DNA from: Burkholderia latens
Lineage (GTDB): Bacteria; Pseudomonadota; Gammaproteobacteria; Burkholderiales; Burkholderiaceae
Reading direction: 5' to 3'
Length of the DNA: 64,000 nt
Assembly (NCBI RefSeq): GCF_001718795.1
Contig: NZ_CP013438.1
Coordinates: 1,116,001-1,180,000, forward strand
This document shows positions 17,109 to 25,591 of this stretch, piece after piece. The translations under genes were made by a program, and so were the position numbers. Within the stretch, counting starts at the first letter, position 1; each line of letters opens with the position of its first letter. The notes under the pieces are model-generated. The model saw only the letters and a list, made by a program, of their open reading frames with translations, made no database searches and was not told where the DNA came from.

Positions 17109-18715
17109 GGGGGTGCGGCGGAATTCTTGGACTATCAGGAGCTAGTCCATGTACTCATACGAAGAACGCATCCGAGCAGTCAAGCTCTACTTGAAGCTTG
17201 GAAAGCGCCTTACCGCGACCGTTCGTCAACTTGGCTATCCAACAACGAAATCGCTCGAACGCTGGTATCAGATGTACGAGCGATGTCTGGACTTGCCGAA
17301 GAAACGTATCTGCCTGAGGCCGCGCTATTCGGTGGAACAAAAGCAGGCGGCCACGGACCACTTTATGACCCATGGCCAGTGTCTGGCAGCAACGACGAAG
17401 GCCTTGGGGTATCCGGGACGCGGGACGCTCGTCACATGGCTTGATGAGCTGCATCCTGAGCGAAAGAAACGCGTCCTCGGTAAGGCTTCGGGTATTCGGC
17501 ATACACCAGAGCTCAGGCAAACAGCGGTCATCGATCTGTGCACTCGACGAGGAAGCGCAGACGAAGTTGCCAAAAAGATTGGCGTGAGCCGCCCAACGTT
17601 GTACAACTGGAGAACTCGGTTACTCGGTCAGGAGGCTGTTTCAACCATGACACGCCGCAACGATTCGCCTCAGAGCTCCGAGAAGGCGACGCTGGAGCAG
17701 CAGGTCGAATCACTCCGACGAGACATCCGAAAGCTCCAGATCGAACACGACATCCTGAAGAAGGCCAACGAAATATTAAAAAAAGGCCTGGGCATCAACC
17801 CGCAACTCCTGACGAATCGGGAGAAGACAGCGCTGGTTGATGCCCTGAAACAGACCTACACGCTATCGGAGCTTTTTGCCCAATTGGGGCTCGCACGCAG
17901 CTCCTACTTCTACCACCGGGCACGGATACAAACTGCCGACAAGTATGCTGGCGTACGCCGTGCCATCGCAGACATCTTTGAGCTGAATCACCGCTGCTAC
18001 GGATATCGTCGAGTCCGCGCTGCACTGGGCAGGCAGAAGGTCTTCATCTCGGAGAAGGTCGTTCGGCGGTTGATGAAGCAGGAGCAGCTAAGCGCAGCCA
18101 CAACGAGGCGACGTCGATACGGATCCTATGCCGGGGAAATAGGTCCGGCTCCAGAAAACCTGATCAATCGGGATTTCCGGGCCGCAGCACCGAATGAAAA
18201 ATGGCTCACAGACATCACGGAGTTCCAGATTCCTGCCGGTAAAGTCTATCTGTCTCCGGTCATTGATTGCTTCGATGGACTGGTGATCAGCTGGTCGATC
18301 GGTACGCGCCCCGACGCCGAGCTTGTAAATACGATGCTCGATGCCGCCATCGAAGCAATTGGAAGTAGCAACAGCCGGCCTGTGGTCCATTCAGATCGCG
18401 GCGCGCACTATCGCTGGCCAGGTTGGCTTACTCGGATACGCAAGGCCAATCTGACGCGCTCAATGTCGCGCAAGGGGTGCTCGCCCGATAACGCGGCGTG
18501 CGAAGGTTTCTTTGGACGGCTGAAGACGGAACTGTTTTACCCTCGAGACTGGCAGACCGTCAGCACCGACCAATTCATTGCGGTCGTTGACTCGTACATT
18601 CGCTGGTACAACGAGAAACGGATCAAGATCTCGCTTGGTGCACGCAGTCCGATCGAATACCGAGCAAGCCTCGGGCTGACCACATAAACCAGTCCAAGAA
18701 TTCCGCCGCACCCCC
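17109..18715 (+). mobile_element. IS3-family insertion sequence
   Basis: A 1607-bp element bounded by perfect 25-bp inverted repeats at 17109-17133 and 18691-18715 (outer end GGGGGTGCGGCGG). It contains one transposase ORF. No convincing target duplication is seen (TTT left, TTC right). It lies 34 bp right of the dif-like attR and 10 bp beyond the restored stop of the sensor kinase gene. Confidence 0.92.
17149..18687 (+). CDS. IS3-family transposase, single uninterrupted ORF
   Basis: 512 residues. The N-terminus has two helix-turn-helix regions (MYSYEERIRAVKLYLKLGKR, then DEVAKKIGVSRPTLYNWRTR at about 138-157). A leucine-rich coiled coil follows (LEQQVESLRRDIRKLQIEHDILKKANEILKK). The rve-type DDE catalytic core has TDITEF, VHSDRG and CEGFFGRLKTELF. 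Most IS3 members make this protein by programmed frameshift between orfA and orfB; here it is one frame. AGGAG lies upstream of the ATG. Confidence 0.93.
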   Translation: MYSYEERIRAVKLYLKLGKRLTATVRQLGYPTTKSLERWYQMYERCLDLPKKRICLRPRYSVEQKQAATDHFMTHGQCLAATTKALGYPGRGTLVTWLDELHPERKKRVLGKASGIRHTPELRQTAVIDLCTRRGSADEVAKKIGVSRPTLYNWRTRLLGQEAVSTMTRRNDSPQSSEKATLEQQVESLRRDIRKLQIEHDILKKANEILKKGLGINPQLLTNREKTALVDALKQTYTLSELFAQLGLARSSYFYHRARIQTADKYAGVRRAIADIFELNHRCYGYRRVRAALGRQKVFISEKVVRRLMKQEQLSAATTRRRRYGSYAGEIGPAPENLINRDFRAAAPNEKWLTDITEFQIPAGKVYLSPVIDCFDGLVISWSIGTRPDAELVNTMLDAAIEAIGSSNSRPVVHSDRGAHYRWPGWLTRIRKANLTRSMSRKGCSPDNAACEGFFGRLKTELFYPRDWQTVSTDQFIAVVDSYIRWYNEKRIKISLGARSPIEYRASLGLTT

Positions 18716-20064
18716 TTCTGGCTATTTACAGATGTCGTGTTTGCGACTGCCAGGCATCCTGCACGACACGTTGCGCCGCCACAGGAAACGTGATGCGCAC
18801 GCCGAAGCCTGCTCCATCCAGCGTCGATGTAAGCCAACCGACCGTCTAGCGTTGCCACGATACGCGCGACGATGGACAGCCCGAGGCCGCTGCCGCTTTC
18901 GTCATGATCCGAGCCGCGGAAGAATCGATCCTGTAGTCGCGGAAGGTTCTCATTAGCGACGCCGGGGCCGTCGTCGCGCACCTCGACGCAAATCGTGTCG
19001 CGATCTCGCCACGCCGCGATTTCGACGCGACCCTGCCTGCGACCGTACTTGATTGCGTTATCGACAAGGTTGTCGAGCAGCACGCGCACCCACGCCGGCG
19101 GCACATGTGCGACAACCGGCCCGTCGACACGCGTCACCAGCGACATCTGCTTGCGGTCCGCGTGCGTTTGATGGTCGTCCAGGCACGTTTGCACGACGCG
19201 CGCGAGATCGACGTCCTCGCCCGGCACCGGCATCGCCTCGTCGAGTCGCGTGAGCGCGAGCAACTGATCGGCCAGATGCGTGCTCCGGTCGACGCCTTCG
19301 ACGACCCGCTGCATCGCGCGCCGCTGACGCTCCGGATCGCGTGCGGTGAGCGCCACCTGCGCCTGAACCTTCAGCGCGGCAAGCGGGGTCTTGAGCTCGT
19401 GTGCCGCGTCGCTGGTGAACGCGCGTTCGCGATCGAGCGCACCGCGCAGGCGCCCCAGTAACGTATTGAGGGCGGCAACCAGCGGCCGCACTTCTTCCGG
19501 AATTCCCTTCGTGCCAATCGCTTCGAGGCTGCCGGGGGAACGAGCATCGATCTCTTCGGACAGCGCGCGCAGCGGTGCAAGACTGCGGCCGATCGCAAAC
19601 CAGATCAATGCGGCCAGCACCGGCAGCGCGAATGCGAGGGGTCGCGCGATGCGGCGCGCCACCTCCGCAGACAGATCGGAACGGTGCGTGCGCTGCTCGA
19701 AGATGCGCACGGTACGCCCGCGCACGCGATCCGTCAGTACGTACGCGTGCCACTTCGAATTGCCGAACCGGACCGGGCTCGACGCCGCGACCGGCAACGC
19801 CGGGAGATGCTCGGCGGCCAGCCCCGGGCTCGCGGCCAGGATACGCCCGCCTGCGTCACTGACCTGATAGAGCATCCGTGGCGATGCATCGTTGTCGCCG
19901 TCGTTGTCCTGAGCCGAACGGAGCACGGTATCCGCATAGCCTGACAGATCGGCCGCGTCGAGCACGACGAACGCCCTTGCGATCTGCTCGATGCGCGTCT
20001 CGTCCCACTCCTCTGCTTCGTGAACCGCCTGGCGATAGCTCGACACCAGCGAGTACGCCCAGAT

Positions 20065-20073
20065 CGCGACGAC
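20065..20073. repeat. IS21 target-site duplication, left copy
   Basis: CGCGACGAC at 20065-20073 is repeated exactly at 22556-22564, directly outside the two ends of the IS21-family element. This shows simple insertion without later rearrangement. Confidence 0.9.
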
Positions 20074-20145
20074 TGTTGATTTCCACCGAATCTTGACCCA
20101 CCGTTTTCATCTAAATCTGACCCACCCCGAGACAGCGTAGTACAT

Positions 20146-20943
20146 CTATTCCGGTGTGGATAACTCCTCACTGCCTGCTGCTTTTGCTGCTCTCTTTCTG
20201 GTTGTCTTCGCCTTGGCAGAACTGGACTTGAAGCGCCAGGATTCATTGCCCGTTTCGACGATGTGGCAGTGATGGGTGACGCGGTCCAGCAGCGCCGTCG
20301 TCATCTTTGCGTCCCCGAACACGGTCGCCCACTCGCCGAAGCTGAGGTTGGTGGTGATCACGACACTCGTGTGTTCATACAGCTTCGAGAGCAAGTGGAA
20401 CAGCAATGCGCCACCGGTCTGGCTGAACGGCAGGTAGCCCAGTTCGTCGAGGATCACCAGGTCGACGTACATCAGCTTATGGGCGATCTGGCCTTGTTTT
20501 CCGATGGACTTCTCCTGCTCCAGTGCGTTGGTCAGCTCGACGGTCGAGAAGTAACGCACGCGCTTGCCGTGGCGCTGCACGGCCTCAATTCCGATCGCTG
20601 AGGCGAGGTGCGTTTTGCCGGTGCCGGGGCCACCGATGAACACGACGTTGTGTGCGCCTGCGAGGAACGACAGGTCACTGAGTTCTCGAACCAGCGCTTC
20701 GTCGACGTGTGCCTGCGCGAAGTCGAAGCCCTTCAGGTCGCGGTGAGCCGGGAAGCGAGCGGCGGTCATCTGGTAGGCGATCGAGCGCACCTGTCGCTCC
20801 GCCGTCTCAGCCATCAGCAGTTGCTTCATGAAGCGCTCCGGGGCGAACTCCGTGTGACGCGACTGCGCCAGCAGCTCTGGCCAGGTGCTCGCCATACCAT
20901 GCAGTTTGAGCCCCTTGAGTTGGGCGGCGATGTCGTTAGACAT
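20146..20943 (-). CDS. istB: IstB, IS21-family AAA+ transposition helper
   Basis: 265 residues with Walker [10 protein letters not shown] at about 104-112 and Walker [12 protein letters not shown], plus the conserved TTNLSFGEW sensor segment. IstB is the ATPase that helps IstA choose and activate the target. The start overlaps the end of istA by 8 bp, the normal IS21 arrangement. The sequence looks intact, so the element may still be mobile. Confidence 0.95.
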   Translation of the reverse strand: MSNDIAAQLKGLKLHGMASTWPELLAQSRHTEFAPERFMKQLLMAETAERQVRSIAYQMTAARFPAHRDLKGFDFAQAHVDEALVRELSDLSFLAGAHNVVFIGGPGTGKTHLASAIGIEAVQRHGKRVRYFSTVELTNALEQEKSIGKQGQIAHKLMYVDLVILDELGYLPFSQTGGALLFHLLSKLYEHTSVVITTNLSFGEWATVFGDAKMTTALLDRVTHHCHIVETGNESWRFKSSSAKAKTTRKRAAKAAGSEELSTPE

Positions 20944-22450
20944 GACGGTCCTCCGGTGGGTTGGCGCGCAGGGTTTCGTAGCGGCTCACGTCGGCGGCCG
21001 GCTCTTCGGTAAGCTGGAGTTTCGTCGTCGCGAGGTTGGTGCTCGTGGTGGGTGCCTTCAACCGGCTCAGCACGTTCAGAACGTGCTCCCCACTGGGGCG
21101 TCCCGAGTCCAGCGCTGCCTGCACGGCAAGCAGCACGGCATCGAGTCCGTGTTCGCGCACCGCGGCGAGCACCTGCGTCATGATGCGATCGCCTCCCGGG
21201 TGCTTCAGTAGGTGCCGCTGCAACTGCTGCAGCGGCTGTGGCATCGTGACGAACGGAGCGCCGTTGCGCAACGCGCCGGGTTTGCGCTCAACCAGCGTGA
21301 TGTAATGGCGCCAGTCGTAGAAGGTCATGTGCCGCTCGAAGCTGCGTTCGTGGCGTGCGATCTCCTGGGCGTCGGCGACGACGCTGAGATATGCCGGATA
21401 GCAGCGCACGCTCACCAGCTGGTTCGTGTACTCGGTGGGCACGCTGTAGCGGTTGCGCTGGAAGTGGATGAGGCTGGTCGACGACACCCGCAGCGTCTGC
21501 TCGACATAGCCGTCGAACGGGCGTGGATTGGGCATCAGCCTGGTGCGCTCGTCCTGCAGCACGTCCTCGACCGTCAGCTCGGGCCACTGCGGGTGCCGCA
21601 TCTGCCAGGCCTGACGACACTGGCCCGCGACCCATTCGTTCAGAAGCTCCAGCGTTTCCCAGCGTCGTAGCGCAGCCTCGTGCCAGATCTGGCGGCGCCG
21701 GTCCTGCACGTTCTTCTCAACGATGCCCTTCTCCCAGCCGGCGGCACGGTTGCAGAATTCCGGCTCGAACAGGTAATGGCCGCACATTGCCTCGAAGCGG
21801 GCGTTGACCGCGCGCTCCTTGCCGCGGCCGACCTTGTCCACGGCGGTCTTCATGTTGTCGTAGATGCCGCGGCGCGGCACGCCGCCGAACGCGGCGAATG
21901 CGCGGGCGTGCGCATCGAACAGCATCTCGTGACTCTGGGTCGGATAGGCGACCAGCCAGAACGCCCGGCTGGCATTGAGCTTGACGTGGGCGACCTCCAG
22001 GCGTCGCCGCAACCCGCCGATGAAGGCGTATTCGCAGCTCCAGTCAAACTGGAAGGCTTCGCCGGGTTCGAAGGCCAGCGGTACATAGGCCTTCCTGCGC
22101 GGTGCTGCAGCCTGCTCCTCGTGCCAGCGTCTCACGAAGGCGCTGACGCGGCCGTAGCTGCCGGCATAGCCCTCGCCGCGGATGGCCTCGAACATGAACC
22201 GGGCCGTGCGCCGGTCACGCTTCGGGCGATGACTGTCTGCCCGCAGCCAGCCCGTCAGTTGCGCGGCCCACTCGTCGACGACGCTCGGGCTGACGCGCTT
22301 CGGGTACTTCGGCTCAACGGCATCCGTCTGCCGAAGCCAGCTGCGCACCGTGTTCCGGGACAGGCCCGTGCGCCTCGCAATCTCGCGCAGCGGGACCTTC
22401 TCGCGGAAATACATCCGCCTGATCTTGGCCAATATGCCCACCGTGATCAC
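20936..22450 (-). CDS. istA: IstA, IS21-family transposase
   Basis: 504 residues starting with GTG. The N-terminal helix-turn-helix is [21 protein letters not shown] at about 21-41. The DDE core includes [25 protein letters not shown] and [10 protein letters not shown] Mu-transposase-like C-terminal beta domain follows ([20 protein letters not shown]). Full length and apparently intact. Confidence 0.95.
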   Translation of the reverse strand: MITVGILAKIRRMYFREKVPLREIARRTGLSRNTVRSWLRQTDAVEPKYPKRVSPSVVDEWAAQLTGWLRADSHRPKRDRRTARFMFEAIRGEGYAGSYGRVSAFVRRWHEEQAAAPRRKAYVPLAFEPGEAFQFDWSCEYAFIGGLRRRLEVAHVKLNASRAFWLVAYPTQSHEMLFDAHARAFAAFGGVPRRGIYDNMKTAVDKVGRGKERAVNARFEAMCGHYLFEPEFCNRAAGWEKGIVEKNVQDRRRQIWHEAALRRWETLELLNEWVAGQCRQAWQMRHPQWPELTVEDVLQDERTRLMPNPRPFDGYVEQTLRVSSTSLIHFQRNRYSVPTEYTNQLVSVRCYPAYLSVVADAQEIARHERSFERHMTFYDWRHYITLVERKPGALRNGAPFVTMPQPLQQLQRHLLKHPGGDRIMTQVLAAVREHGLDAVLLAVQAALDSGRPSGEHVLNVLSRLKAPTTSTNLATTKLQLTEEPAADVSRYETLRANPPEDRHV

Positions 22451-22608
22451 CTCTGTATCCCCTGCTCAAAGATTGAGCAGGGCATTCAATCACGTGGGTC
22501 AAAATTCGATGAAAACTACAGCCTCAGGTGGGTCAGTTCTGCGTGGACATCAACACGCGACGACACCCGCGAGCACCAGCAAGGTCAGCCGTTGCCGGAT
22601 CGAGCCCG

Positions 22609-23271
22609 TCACGGCGCCTTCTCCACGACGTAACCGACGCCGCGGATCGTGCGGATCAATTCCGCGCCGAGTTTCTTGCGCAGATTCGACACATGCACTT
22701 CGATCGCATTGCTTTCGATCTCCTCGTTCCAGCCATAGAGACTGTCCTGCAACTGCGCGCGCGACAGCGGACGCCCCTGATTCGCCAGCAGTTCGACGAG
22801 CAACGCGCATTCTCGCGTCGTCAGCGAGATCCGTTCGGTGCCGCGCGTCACCGTCATCAATCCGGGATCGACGATCAGGTCGCCGTATTCGATCGTATCG
22901 GTACCGCGGCCCTGCGAGCGTCGCACGAGCGCACGACAGCGGGCAATCAGCTCGATCAGGTCGAACGGCTTGCCGAGGTAGTCGTCGGCGCCCGCGCTCA
23001 AGCCGCTGACGCGGTCGGCGACCGTGTCGCGGGCGGTCATCACCAGCACCGGCGTGTGGTCGCGCCGCTTGCGAATCCAGTCGAGCAACTCGGTTCCCGA
23101 CATGCGTGGCAGGCCGAGATCGAGCACGACGAGGTCATACGGCGTCGTTTCGAGCGCGAGCTGCGCATGCCTGCCGTCGTGCGCCCAGTCGACCGTCATG
23201 CCCGCTTCGATCAGACCGTCTTCCACTCCGCTGCCGATCAGCTTGTCGTCTTCCACGAGTAACACCCGCAT
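22609..23271 (-). CDS. OmpR-family response regulator (QseB/PmrA-like)
   Basis: 220 residues. The receiver domain has the acidic pair EDD at 7-9, phosphorylated Asp51 in VVLDLGLP, and the MTARDTVADRVSGLSAGADDYLGKPF stretch. The C-terminal winged helix ends SNLRKKLGAELIRTIRGVGYVVEKAP. The start at 23271 (MRVLLVEDD) is chosen over an upstream in-frame start. Its stop overlaps the GTG of the disrupted kinase. Because that kinase is broken, this is now effectively an orphan regulator. Likely targets are the cytochrome b562/b561 genes and the SHP operon (shared 15-bp motif). Confidence 0.92.
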   Translation of the reverse strand: MRVLLVEDDKLIGSGVEDGLIEAGMTVDWAHDGRHAQLALETTPYDLVVLDLGLPRMSGTELLDWIRKRRDHTPVLVMTARDTVADRVSGLSAGADDYLGKPFDLIELIARCRALVRRSQGRGTDTIEYGDLIVDPGLMTVTRGTERISLTTRECALLVELLANQGRPLSRAQLQDSLYGWNEEIESNAIEVHVSNLRKKLGAELIRTIRGVGYVVEKAP

Positions 23272-23368
23272 GGTGTCGCGTTCCTGTTCGTCCGGACATG
23301 GCGTCCATGCGCGCACGATAACCGCACGTGCGGGAACGCATCAAGCGGCGCATCGAAAAATCCGGCCC

Positions 23369-23383
23369 TTAAGAATCCGTTAA
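23369..23383. promoter_or_regulatory. Predicted binding site of the QseB-like regulator (copy 1)
   Basis: On the minus strand it reads TTAACGGATTCTTAA: two TTAA half-sites with an 11-bp repeat, the pattern bound by PmrA/QseB regulators. It lies 98 bp before the regulator gene and 52 bp before the cytochrome b562 gene. An almost identical word (one change) lies upstream of the SHP gene at 30685-30699. Confidence 0.65.
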
Positions 23384-23434
23384 CGTGCGCGCCCTATGGT
23401 CGCGCTCACCGATACCAGCAACCGATCGACGACC

Positions 23435-23809
23435 ATGCACACCCTACCGTTCCGACTGCGTTTTTGCACAACGCTGGGCCTGCTGCTTTCACTGGCGGCG
23501 GCGTCCGCGTGCGCAGGCGAAATCAAAACGCTGATGACGGACATGAAGCACGCGATGCGCGGCGCGATGGAAAGCCGGACGATTCCGGAAATGAAAGGCT
23601 ACGTGACGCGACTCGAAAGCGACGCACAACTCGCGAGCCGGCAGCGCTATCGCGACGATCAGCCCACTTACGACGAAGGCATGCGCACGTTGCGCGACGA
23701 ACTCGTCGCCGTTGATCGCGCGATCGAAGCCGACGATCTGTCGGCCGCGAAGCAGGCGTTGCGGCGAATCGACGATTCGAAAAAGCGCTATCACGACCTG
23801 CTCGGCTGA
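23435..23809 (+). CDS. Cytochrome b562 family protein (periplasmic four-helix haem protein)
   Basis: 124 residues. Signal peptide about 1-29 (PFRLRFCTTLGLLLSLAAASACAG). The mature part is a four-helix bundle with early methionines (LMTDMKHAMRGAME) and a C-terminal KKRYHDLLG histidine; the Met and His are positioned like the haem ligands Met7 and His102 of E. coli cytochrome b562. The start at 23435 gives a clean signal peptide; 23396 is an alternative. It probably shuttles electrons in the periplasm and pairs with the cytochrome b561 gene 43 bp downstream. Confidence 0.82.
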   Translation: MHTLPFRLRFCTTLGLLLSLAAASACAGEIKTLMTDMKHAMRGAMESRTIPEMKGYVTRLESDAQLASRQRYRDDQPTYDEGMRTLRDELVAVDRAIEADDLSAAKQALRRIDDSKKRYHDLLG

Positions 23810-23852
23810 CCCCGGCCACGTACGCTTTCGACACTGAACAGGCATCCCCGTC

Positions 23853-24419
23853 ATGAAAACCGTTACCCGATATCCTCTGTCGATCAGCTTGCTGCACTGG
23901 CTGCTGGCCATTGCCCTGAGCGGCAACCTGACCGTCGGCTTGCTGCTCGACGACAACGAAACGCTGGTCGACCTGCACAAGTCGATCGGCATCGCCGTTC
24001 TCGTGCTCGTGGCCATTCGCATCGCGAATCGGCTGCGCATGCGGCGCCGGCTGCCGCCGTCCGTCAATCCGGCTGGCTCGCTGAACCGGCTCGCGGAACG
24101 CTGCGTCCACGGGGCGCTGTACGTGCTGATGCTCGCCATTCCCCTGCTCGGCTGGATGAAGACGAACGCGGCCGGACACCCCGCCAGCTGCTTCGGGCTC
24201 TTCTCGCTGCCGACGCTGGTGCCCAGGAGCCGCGAGCTGTCGCACTGGCTCGGAGAACTGCACGCGCTGACGGCTTACGGACTGGCCGCGCTGGTGGGAT
24301 TGCACGTGCTTGGCGCGTTAGCGCACAAGCTGCTCAAGTCGGAGAACGTGTTGCCGCGCATTCTGCCGCTGCCGGCGCGCGCCGCCCGGCCGAGGATGCC
24401 GTCCGGCGACCGGAATTGA
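23853..24419 (+). CDS. Cytochrome b561 (CybB-type), inner membrane
   Basis: 188 residues with four membrane helices and the histidines expected for two b haems (LLHWLLAIALSG, LHKSIGIAVLV, LHALTAYGLAALVGLHVLGALAHKLL). The KSIG and GALAH segments are typical of the CybB family, which oxidises quinol in the membrane. It is in one transcription unit with cytochrome b562, next to the QseB-like regulator. Confidence 0.9.
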   Translation: MKTVTRYPLSISLLHWLLAIALSGNLTVGLLLDDNETLVDLHKSIGIAVLVLVAIRIANRLRMRRRLPPSVNPAGSLNRLAERCVHGALYVLMLAIPLLGWMKTNAAGHPASCFGLFSLPTLVPRSRELSHWLGELHALTAYGLAALVGLHVLGALAHKLLKSENVLPRILPLPARAARPRMPSGDRN

Positions 24420-24547
24420 GGGCGGCCACGGGACCACGCACCGCGTTACCGGTTGACGCGGTCAGGTCTGATGAATAACGCCCGGGTCCGCGACCATCGA
24501 GTCTTCGACAATGCAGCGTCGCCCGGCACGGCCACGACGAAGGGGCT

Positions 24548-24561
24548 TGACGGAAGTCAAC
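24548..24561 (+). promoter_or_regulatory. FNR/ANR box upstream of universal stress protein gene
   Basis: TTGAC-ggaa-GTCAA is a perfect palindrome of the FNR type, centred about 75 bp before the start at 24629. Confidence 0.8.
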
Positions 24562-24628
24562 CCCGCGGAAGCCGCCCGCGCGAACAATTGCCGTGTACAC
24601 GAACATCGGTGGCGACCGGGAGACATTC

Positions 24629-25579
24629 ATGAATACCAGCGCTTCGATCGTCGAGGCAATTCCCGCTCCGTGGCGGGTGCTGATCGCCGTCGACGGATCG
24701 ACTGCATCCGCATATGCACTCGCGTACGCGAAAGCGTTTCTCCCGGCGAACGCCGCAGTGCACATCGTCAGCGTGGCGGAAAACCCGAGAGCGCTCGTCC
24801 CGCTCGGCTCGAAGACGCTGGCCTTCCTCGAATCGGCGCGTGACGAGCTGCTCAGAGACGCATCCGATGCGCTGTTGCGTGCGCAATCCGCCATCGCACG
24901 AGACGACCTCGCCATCGACACGGAAACCGTCGACCTGGCCACTCGCGGCGGAGATGTGGTTCATGCGCTGGCCGACTGTGCGCGCGTCTGGCAGGCCGAT
25001 CTCGTGATGGTCGGCGCACGCCAGCATCACGGCCTGCCCGGCTGGGTCGAAGGAACGGTATCCGGCCCGCTCGGCAAGCTCGTCGGTTGCCCGCTGCTCA
25101 TCGTTCCGGACGGCTTCGCGTCGGTTGCCGAACAGCTGCCGCGGCGCATGCTGTTCGCCGTCGACGGAAGCCCGATCGCGTTCAACGCATTGCAAACGGC
25201 GTTGAAGTTCGCGCGACCGGACACCGAATTCCGGACGATACACGTGCTTGATCGCCCCGTATCGCTGGGTGATTTCGTCCCGGTCGAGACGCTGGAAACC
25301 GCATTGATCGGCGAAGGCAATCGCGCGCTGCAAAAGGCCGCCGCTCTGCTCGGCGACAGGGCCGGGCGCGCGGGATCGCAACTGATTCAGACGGACCGGA
25401 CGGGCGCTGACGTTCCCGGCCTGATCGTCCGCGACGCCGTCGAGTGGAATGCCGACATCATCGTCATGGGCACTCACGGGCGCCGCGGCGTCACGGGGTG
25501 GCTCGTCGGCAGCGTGGCCGGACGCGTCGCGCGCATCGCCAAGACGCCGGTCCTGCTCGTGAACCCGCCGCATGCGTGA
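24629..25579 (+). CDS. Tandem universal stress protein (UspA x2)
   Basis: 316 residues made of two Usp domains (about 14-160 and 170-315). The C-terminal copy has the intact nucleotide motif [22 protein letters not shown]; the N-terminal copy has the related VGARQHHGLPGWVEGTVSGPLG. GGGAG lies 7 bp before ATG 24629, and an FNR box lies upstream. Tandem Usp proteins of this kind are strongly induced at low oxygen in Burkholderia and Mycobacterium and bind ATP or cAMP. Confidence 0.92.
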   Translation: MNTSASIVEAIPAPWRVLIAVDGSTASAYALAYAKAFLPANAAVHIVSVAENPRALVPLGSKTLAFLESARDELLRDASDALLRAQSAIARDDLAIDTETVDLATRGGDVVHALADCARVWQADLVMVGARQHHGLPGWVEGTVSGPLGKLVGCPLLIVPDGFASVAEQLPRRMLFAVDGSPIAFNALQTALKFARPDTEFRTIHVLDRPVSLGDFVPVETLETALIGEGNRALQKAAALLGDRAGRAGSQLIQTDRTGADVPGLIVRDAVEWNADIIVMGTHGRRGVTGWLVGSVAGRVARIAKTPVLLVNPPHA

Positions 25580-25591
25580 CGCGTCGTCTCG

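Larger units (their letters stand above)
20074..22555 (-). mobile_element. IS21-family insertion sequence
   Basis: A 2482-bp element with imperfect terminal repeats. The left end begins TGTTGATTTCCACC and the right end, read inward, TGTTGATGTCCACG; both continue to TTGACCCACC or CTGACCCACC. Extra copies of the TGACCCACC block occur inside each end, as usual in IS21. It carries istA and istB on the minus strand and splits the sensor kinase gene. Confidence 0.95.
18726..22612 (-). pseudogene. QseC-like sensor histidine kinase, disrupted by IS21 and a frameshift
   Basis: The kinase starts with GTG at 22612, overlapping the response-regulator stop (GTGA), and codes 19 residues of the first membrane segment to 22556. 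An IS21 element interrupts it, and the frame resumes exactly at 20064 once the 9-bp duplication is removed. The remaining part has a sensor domain, a second membrane segment, a HAMP-like linker, HisKA (SDAAHELKTPLAAL), N box (LLDNLVDNAIKYG), G1 (DDGPGV) and G2 (SGSGLGLSIVARI). Near 18821 the frame shifts. The displaced frame reads LDGAGFGVRITFPVAAQRVV and stops at 18726, the normal end of a QseC-type kinase. Both lesions should prevent function. Confidence 0.9.
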
